A DNA stretch of 10,382 bases from Bacteroidales bacterium UBA1722 (GTDB taxonomy: Bacteria > Bacteroidota > Bacteroidia > Bacteroidales > UBA932), in the NCBI GenBank assembly GCA_002317435.1, contig DCIQ01000111.1:1069-11450 (forward strand), written 5' to 3'. Position numbers and translations under genes: made by a program. Position 1 is the stretch's first letter; the number at the start of each line of letters is the position of its first letter. Positions 7,276-10,382 of this stretch are shown in pieces. The notes beneath the pieces are model-generated. The model was given only the letters and a program-made list of their open reading frames with translations. It was not told the origin of the DNA and did no database searches.

Positions 7276-7498
7276 ACAGGAACTCGTTCCGGAGGCTTGT
7301 ACACATAAATTCGGAAATTCCGAATTTATGAAGAAGGCCCCTCTGTATTATAACCTTGACGTAATAATTTCCGTAGGCTATCGCGTAAAATCGAAGGTGG
7401 GTACCCAATTCCGCAGGTGGGCGGAGAAAGAACTCAGGTCTTTGGGCCAGCTCGTTTCAGGAAAAATCGAAGAACACACTGAAGCTGACAAGCGATGA
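7262..7498 (+). pseudogene. RhuM-family protein fragment
   Basis: This frame contains 'FDEQELVPEA...KFGNSEF' and 'YYNLDVIISVGYRVKSK' followed by 'GTQFRRWA', the conserved core of RhuM proteins, which often sit inside restriction-modification operons and whose function is poorly known. A normal RhuM starts about 50-60 residues earlier and continues some 200 residues past 'FRRWA'; here only about 78 residues remain. The GTG at 7262 is just the first possible start, and upstream bases belong to the mod relic. After 'RRWAEKEL' the sequence runs 24 residues to a TGA that overlaps an ATG (ATGA, 7495-7498) opening a res-like start, so these last residues may be the true C-terminus of the RhuM gene joined by a second internal deletion. 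Confidence 0.72.
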
Positions 7499-7578
7499 AA
7501 TTCAATTTCAAGATACAACAGTTCAAATCTTCAGCAACTGGATTCCTTTGTCCCCTGCCGCCGAAATTTGAACAGTGA
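7495..7578 (+). pseudogene. res: Type III restriction Res subunit, start stub
   Basis: ATG 7495 opens a 27-codon frame beginning 'MKFNFKIQQFKS', which resembles the usual opening of type III Res subunits (MKFxFKIQQYQ...), the helicase-nuclease partner of Mod. Similarity ends after about ten residues, and the TGA at 7576-7578 closes the frame; a real Res is around 900-1000 residues. Its ATG overlaps the stop of the RhuM fragment by four bases, the coupling expected for an intact mod-rhuM-res operon. The assignment rests on ten residues plus position. Confidence 0.42.
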
Positions 7579-7597
7579 TTGCCATTGAAAAATATAC

Positions 7598-7605
7598 TAT
7601 TTTTG
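7598..7605 (+). promoter_or_regulatory. Bacteroidetes -7 box for amide hydrolase operon
   Basis: TATTTTTG fits the TAnnTTTG -7 consensus. It lies 25 bases before ATG 7631, giving a leader of roughly 20 bases. A clean -33 TTTG at the usual distance is missing; GTGATTG at 7575-7581 is the nearest candidate. The position favours translation from ATG 7631 over the TTG at 7610, which would be at or just before the transcription start. Confidence 0.45.
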
Positions 7606-7630
7606 GGAGTTGATTAATGCCCAAAAAAAC

Positions 7631-8758
7631 ATGAAGACATTCCTGAAAATAATCCTGTCCCTGTCCGTGATTCTGGTGGCCGCGGTCCTGTGGGTATGGA
7701 GAGGTGAACTGCTTTCCGTCATTTCTGTCGAATCCGTCGATGGAAACGAGTATCTGTACACTATGGAATACCGGGCGCCCTATGATCTGGACGAGGTGGT
7801 GGAGAGTGATATCGACGAGAATGCGGAACTGCTGTCCTATGTGGTGGGGCATATCGCCAAGGGGCTGCCGGTAAAAGCGGATATCTCCAAATCGGAGGGG
7901 CCGTCATTTGATGCGAACTGCACCAGTTTCCAGGCGGCCAAGGCTGACGGGACGGGCTGGTGGTACGGACGGAATTATGATTTCTTCAAAAATCCGACCC
8001 TCGTGGTCACTTCACATCCACGGAACGGATATGCTTCCATATCGGTCTGCGATATGGCCCATTTCGGATATTCGCTGGAGAAACTTCCGGTGTCTCTGAA
8101 AGATAAGTTTCTATGTCTGGCATCCATCTATGCCCCTATGGACGGCATAAACGAGAAAGGGCTCTGCACATCGATAATGGCACTGCCCAAACAGCCTGCA
8201 CAGCAGGACAGCGGCAAGCACAGGGTCGGAACATCCATTCTGATGAGACTTTTTCTGGACCGCTGCGCCACGGTCGATGAGGCACTGGCACTTCTGGAGA
8301 CCGTCGATGTACGCCACGACATATCCGCAGGTTCGGGATACCACTATATGGTGGCGGATGCCACCGGCGCCTGCGCCGTCATAGAATTCGACCTGTTCGA
8401 CGGATGGAAGACTCTGATCACCCGAAAAGCTGACGACAGCAGGAGTATGCCGGTGACCAACCATCTGCTCAATCCGAAATACTGCACCGAAGAACCGGAT
8501 TCCGTTCTGGGTAATCCCTACAGCCGCAGCTGGTGGAGATATGGCACGGTCTCGGAATACCTCTCCGACCACGACGGAAGCCTCACTCTCGAACAGGCGC
8601 AGGAGTGTCTGGCTCTGGTCCACTGGGAAAACTTGGTATGGGATACCGGTCTGGTGGAAGACACCCAGTACAGCAATATCTACGACCAGAGTCAGATAAC
8701 TCTTCATCTGCGAAACTGGAATGAGTACGGCAGAACGCACACGTTCAGTCTGAAATAA
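7631..8758 (+). CDS. Linear amide C-N hydrolase, choloylglycine hydrolase/AAT-like Ntn family
   Basis: A 375-aa enzyme of the Ntn-hydrolase group that cleaves linear amide bonds (penicillin V acylase, bile salt hydrolase, acyltransferase and NAAA/ceramidase relatives). Residues 4-22 form a hydrophobic signal or membrane anchor with no lipobox. The catalytic signature is Cys97 in 'NCTSFQA' followed by 'GRNYDF' (Arg114, Asp117); spacing from Cys matches Cys2/Arg18/Asp21 of conjugated bile acid hydrolase to within one residue. Asn277 ('TNHLL') and Arg303 ('SWWRY') fit the later Asn175/Arg228 positions. Typical segments 'HPRNGYASIS' and 'APMDGINEKGLCTS' are present. With the nucleophile at 97, about 96 residues must be removed, presumably by self-cleavage between Asn96 and Cys97. 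Start ATG 7631 chosen for the signal peptide and -7 box. Eleven bp before a GyrI-like gene, likely one operon. Substrate unknown; true bile-salt hydrolase is less likely given this long propeptide. Confidence 0.85.
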   Translation: MKTFLKIILSLSVILVAAVLWVWRGELLSVISVESVDGNEYLYTMEYRAPYDLDEVVESDIDENAELLSYVVGHIAKGLPVKADISKSEGPSFDANCTSFQAAKADGTGWWYGRNYDFFKNPTLVVTSHPRNGYASISVCDMAHFGYSLEKLPVSLKDKFLCLASIYAPMDGINEKGLCTSIMALPKQPAQQDSGKHRVGTSILMRLFLDRCATVDEALALLETVDVRHDISAGSGYHYMVADATGACAVIEFDLFDGWKTLITRKADDSRSMPVTNHLLNPKYCTEEPDSVLGNPYSRSWWRYGTVSEYLSDHDGSLTLEQAQECLALVHWENLVWDTGLVEDTQYSNIYDQSQITLHLRNWNEYGRTHTFSLK

Positions 8759-8769
8759 ATGGCATTATA

Positions 8770-9312
8770 ATGAGACACGAGATTATAGAACTTAACGATG
8801 TCCGGATCATAGGGATGGCTAAAGAAATCACATTCAACAATCCGGCAGCGTGCCAGGAATTCTGGGGCGAATATGTAGAAAGAATCGTCAAGCCGGTATA
8901 TCTGGAGGGGAAGGAACCGGATGAGTTCCAGAAAGCCGCGGTGGAGAACGGCGTAGGAGAATTCGGTCTGTGCACCTGCGACATTCAGAGCCATAACTGC
9001 GGCACTTGCGGAGCGGTGAATTTCTGCCCCGGAAATGCAGGGACTTTCACATACGTCATAGGCGGAACATACCGCGGGGGCGATGTCCCGGAAGGGATGC
9101 GCCTGTACCCCATCCACAGCGGCAGGTGGCTGAAAATGCATTTCGAAGGAGGTATGGCTGCCTTCCAGCAGCAGTATAAGTCATTCCACGATGAATGGCT
9201 CCCTCAGCATCCGGAATTCAAATGTGCCTCCGACGCACAATTCATGGAGTGGTACGACGGCACTGACATCACATCACCTGATTATAAGTGCGGCATCATG
9301 ATGCCGCTGTAG
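8770..9312 (+). CDS. GyrI-like / AraC effector-binding domain protein
   Basis: A stand-alone small-molecule-binding protein of 180 aa. The layout is that of the GyrI-like/AraC E-bind fold: an opening strand ('DVRIIGMAKEI'), 'FWGEYVERI', 'GEFGLCTCD', the central 'FTYVIGGTYRGGDVPEGMRLYPIHSGRW', 'QQQYKSFHDEWLP' and a final 'FMEWYDG'. There is no helix-turn-helix, so it is not a complete AraC-type regulator. Family members bind drugs or other ligands, buffer toxins, or hydrolyse cyclopropanoid genotoxins. Unusual is a cysteine cluster at 68, 70, 77, 80 and 86 (with 28, 154 and 174 elsewhere), which could bind metal or react with thiols. ATG 8770 follows the amide hydrolase stop by 11 bp, so co-transcription is likely. 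Ligand sensing or detoxification linked to the hydrolase is inference. Confidence 0.78.
   Translation: MRHEIIELNDVRIIGMAKEITFNNPAACQEFWGEYVERIVKPVYLEGKEPDEFQKAAVENGVGEFGLCTCDIQSHNCGTCGAVNFCPGNAGTFTYVIGGTYRGGDVPEGMRLYPIHSGRWLKMHFEGGMAAFQQQYKSFHDEWLPQHPEFKCASDAQFMEWYDGTDITSPDYKCGIMMPL
9290..9307. repeat. 18-bp perfect palindrome at gene end
   Basis: GCGGCATCATGATGCCGC is a perfect palindrome with no spacer, covering codons just before the stop of the GyrI-like gene. It could be a dimeric protein-binding site or simply coding coincidence. Confidence 0.6.
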
Positions 9313-9394
9313 GAACATTCCCGGTAAAATAGTGGGACACTGAAAAAACCGTGGGTTTGACTACCCGAACGTTTGTATCCTCAAGTAGGACTGC

Positions 9395-9500
9395 GCCCAG
9401 CAGAAGAGTATATTTCCTCCGGGACCTCCCACGGCCTTCGGCCGCGGGCCCCTCCCTCGCCGGGGGCAGCCCTCCGGAAATATACTTCATTCTGCTGGGC
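9395..9500. repeat. 106-bp palindromic element, second type
   Basis: The outer arms GCCCAGCAGAA (9395-9405) and TTCTGCTGGGC (9490-9500) match perfectly; just inside, AGTATATTTCC (9407-9417) and GGAAATATACT (9477-9487) pair again, with small offsets between. The interior carries a GC-rich hairpin, CGGCC-TTC-GGCCG (9431-9443), and a GCCCC/GGGGC pairing to its right. The whole region could fold as a branched cruciform or RNA. It differs in sequence from the 93-bp element but has the same style: GC-rich, intergenic, nested stems. No coding capacity of note. Confidence 0.75.
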
Positions 9501-9560
9501 TTGTATCTTATGGAAGCCTGAATGAGTTCTTATATCGCGCATACAAGACTTCACAGACAG

Positions 9561-9655
9561 ATTGATGTGGACTGCTCGGTCCTCCCCGCAGGTCCTCCGG
9601 AGACCTGACTGGCCGCTGAAGCGAAAGGCCTCCGGCTGACCTGCGGGGAGGACCG
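9561..9655. repeat. Palindromic intergenic element, copy 2
   Basis: Second copy of the element at 4944-5037, in the same orientation, starting at the shared ATTGATGTGGAC. Arms 9578-9602 and 9630-9654 pair with two mismatches. Two stem positions differ from copy 1 with both partners changed so that pairing is kept (A-T to G-C at the stem base, C-G to T-A inside), which points to selection or descent as a folded unit. Copies flank the whole accessory stretch 5037-9561. Confidence 0.85.
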
Positions 9656-9657
9656 TC

Positions 9658-9819
9658 ATGATAGTCGAGGCAGAAAAGACAGCAGTTGTCACAAGTATTT
9701 TCTACCCTGAAGTCCTTTTTCCGGCCACCGACGAAATGCGCTGTCAGGGACCCGATATCGCGGATGTTCTGGAGAACTGGAATCCAAAAATCAAGCTGAA
9801 GATATATTACTCCCTGTAG
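9658..9819 (+). CDS. Possible small protein or gene remnant, 53 aa
   Basis: ATG 9658 sits immediately after the palindromic element and opens a 53-codon frame with protein-like composition: 'VVTSIFYPEVLFPATDEMRC', then 'PDIADVLENW' and 'IKLKIYYSL' before TAG. An alternative start is the internal ATG 27 codons on (9736). The translation on the opposite strand runs through the repeat and looks less natural. It could be a small gene or the C-terminal end of a larger gene cut off by the repeat. No family recognised; no ribosome binding site beyond the GGGGAGGA of the repeat arm, 8 bp upstream, which could act as one. Confidence 0.35.
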   Translation: MIVEAEKTAVVTSIFYPEVLFPATDEMRCQGPDIADVLENWNPKIKLKIYYSL

Positions 9820-9829
9820 CAATTCACAA

Positions 9830-9896
9830 GGCATTCCGGTCACTTCCCACTTGAAAGGACCGGAATTCCTGTATAAGCCCATTCTATCGGAATGGG
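9830..9896. repeat. Two successive hairpins before hsdM
   Basis: Hairpin 1: GGCATTCCGGTC (9830-9841) with GACCGGAATTCC (9858-9869), one mismatch, 16-base loop. Hairpin 2: CCCATTC (9878-9884) with GAATGGG (9890-9896), perfect, 5-base loop, followed by AAAAATTAAATTTT. They lie between the 53-codon frame and hsdM and may end upstream transcription. Neither has a clean T-run directly after the stem. Confidence 0.5.
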
Positions 9897-9946
9897 AAAA
9901 ATTAAATTTTCGACAAAACAATAAACAAAATTAGACTTCTTTATAC

Positions 9947-9954
9947 TATCTTTG
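9947..9954 (+). promoter_or_regulatory. -7 box for hsdM
   Basis: TATCTTTG matches the Bacteroidetes TAnnTTTG -7 consensus and lies 28 bases before the hsdM ATG, inside an AT-rich stretch. No clear -33 TTTG is found at the usual spacing. Confidence 0.55.
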
Positions 9955-9982
9955 GACTTGCAAGCATAACAATATCACATAT

Positions 9983-10382
9983 ATGGCGAAAGTTAATAGC
10001 GCTGATGTCGGATTTGAAAAACAAATCTGGAATGCAGCAGATGTGTTGAGAGGCAGTATGGATGCCTCCGAGTACAAACATGTCGTATTAGGTATCATCT
10101 TTTTGAAATACATTTCAGATAGATTTGACCAGAAATTCCAGGAACTTATTAATGAAGGCCTTGGAATGGAGGAAGACAAGGACGAATACACATCAGAGAA
10201 CATATTCTTCGTTCCTCAGCAGGCCAGATGGATCGCTGTTGCGAAGGCATCTCACACTCCCGAAATCGGTATTATCATCGATAAGGCCATGGAACTCATC
10301 GAAACTGAAAACCCGAGGTTGAAGGGAATACTTCCCAAAAACTTCGCACGTCCGGAGCTTGACAAAGAAAAGCTCGGCAATG
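9983..10382 (+). CDS. hsdM: Type I restriction-modification methyltransferase HsdM, 3' partial
   Basis: HsdM is the N6-adenine methyltransferase subunit that assembles with HsdS (specificity) and HsdR (translocase/nuclease). The window holds its first 133 codons from ATG 9983. The HsdM_N helical domain is clear: 'FEKQIWNAADVLRGSMDASEYK', then 'VVLGIIFLKYISDRFDQKF', an acidic segment, 'IFFVPQQARW' and 'IIIDKAMELIETENPRL...LPKNFARPEL'. The reading frame is intact to the window edge. The catalytic domain with its NPPF/Y motif lies beyond it, so activity cannot be judged. The promoter box at 9947 suggests the gene starts its own transcription unit, with hsdS and hsdR expected to the right. Unlike the type III relic 2.5 kb upstream, nothing here looks decayed. 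Confidence 0.93.
   Translation, partial: MAKVNSADVGFEKQIWNAADVLRGSMDASEYKHVVLGIIFLKYISDRFDQKFQELINEGLGMEEDKDEYTSENIFFVPQQARWIAVAKASHTPEIGIIIDKAMELIETENPRLKGILPKNFARPELDKEKLGN

Noticed and set aside
6684..7304. Minus-strand open frame of 206 codons
   Set aside because: Antisense to the mod remnant with its DPPY motif.
8111..8740. Minus-strand open frame of 209 codons
   Set aside because: Antisense to the amide hydrolase, whose motifs are unambiguous.
7631..8758. Calling the hydrolase a bile salt hydrolase
   Set aside because: Family-level motifs fit, but the nucleophile is at residue 97 behind a membrane segment and long propeptide, unlike typical bile salt hydrolases; substrate left open.
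9508..9921. Minus-strand open frame of 137 codons
   Set aside because: It reads straight through the palindromic repeat and opposite the more protein-like 53-codon frame.

Overview
The window looks like a chromosomal segment from a gut-type Bacteroidales bacterium. The evidence is an outer-membrane-type lipoprotein glycosidase next to a multi-domain GH43 protein, as in polysaccharide utilisation loci (PULs), TAnnTTTG-type -7 promoter boxes, few Shine-Dalgarno sequences, and remnants of gene families common in Bacteroidales. Nothing here fixes the genus.

Layout. (1) 1-4926: the 3' end of a plant-polysaccharide operon. It holds a two-catalytic-domain GH43 protein that enters from the left and a GH95 lipoprotein 13 bp behind it. 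Active-site reading suggests the GH95 enzyme is closer to alpha-L-galactosidases than to alpha-1,2-L-fucosidases; with GH43 this fits a branched arabinoxylan-type substrate. (2) 4944-5037: a GC-rich palindromic element, repeated at 9561-9655. (3) 5136-5907: three short unrecognised reading frames, possibly a tiny coupled operon or one frameshifted gene. (4) 5908-7600: a graveyard. It contains a 28-codon Fic start, an IS21-like insertion-sequence end, a small intact-looking minus-strand gene (49 aa) and a type III restriction-modification operon (mod, a RhuM-like gene, res) collapsed by internal deletions to under 900 bp. (5) 7631-9312: an intact two-gene operon, a membrane-anchored Ntn-type linear amide hydrolase followed by a GyrI-like/AraC effector-binding-domain protein with a cysteine cluster and no DNA-binding domain. 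(6) 9313-9982: mostly structured non-coding DNA with a second, different palindromic element, the second copy of the first element, a possible 53-codon gene and two hairpins. (7) 9983-end: the start of an apparently intact type I restriction-modification methyltransferase gene, hsdM, running off the right edge with its own -7 box.

How it fits together. The left genes degrade and import glycans. The middle is accessory DNA where old defence genes (type III RM, RhuM, Fic) have been eroded while a type I RM locus stands to the right, suggesting turnover of defence genes at one site. The amide hydrolase/GyrI-like pair is the only complete functional unit inside this accessory region; a role in processing or detoxifying a small amide or electrophile is inference. 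No tRNA, rRNA or CRISPR array was seen.
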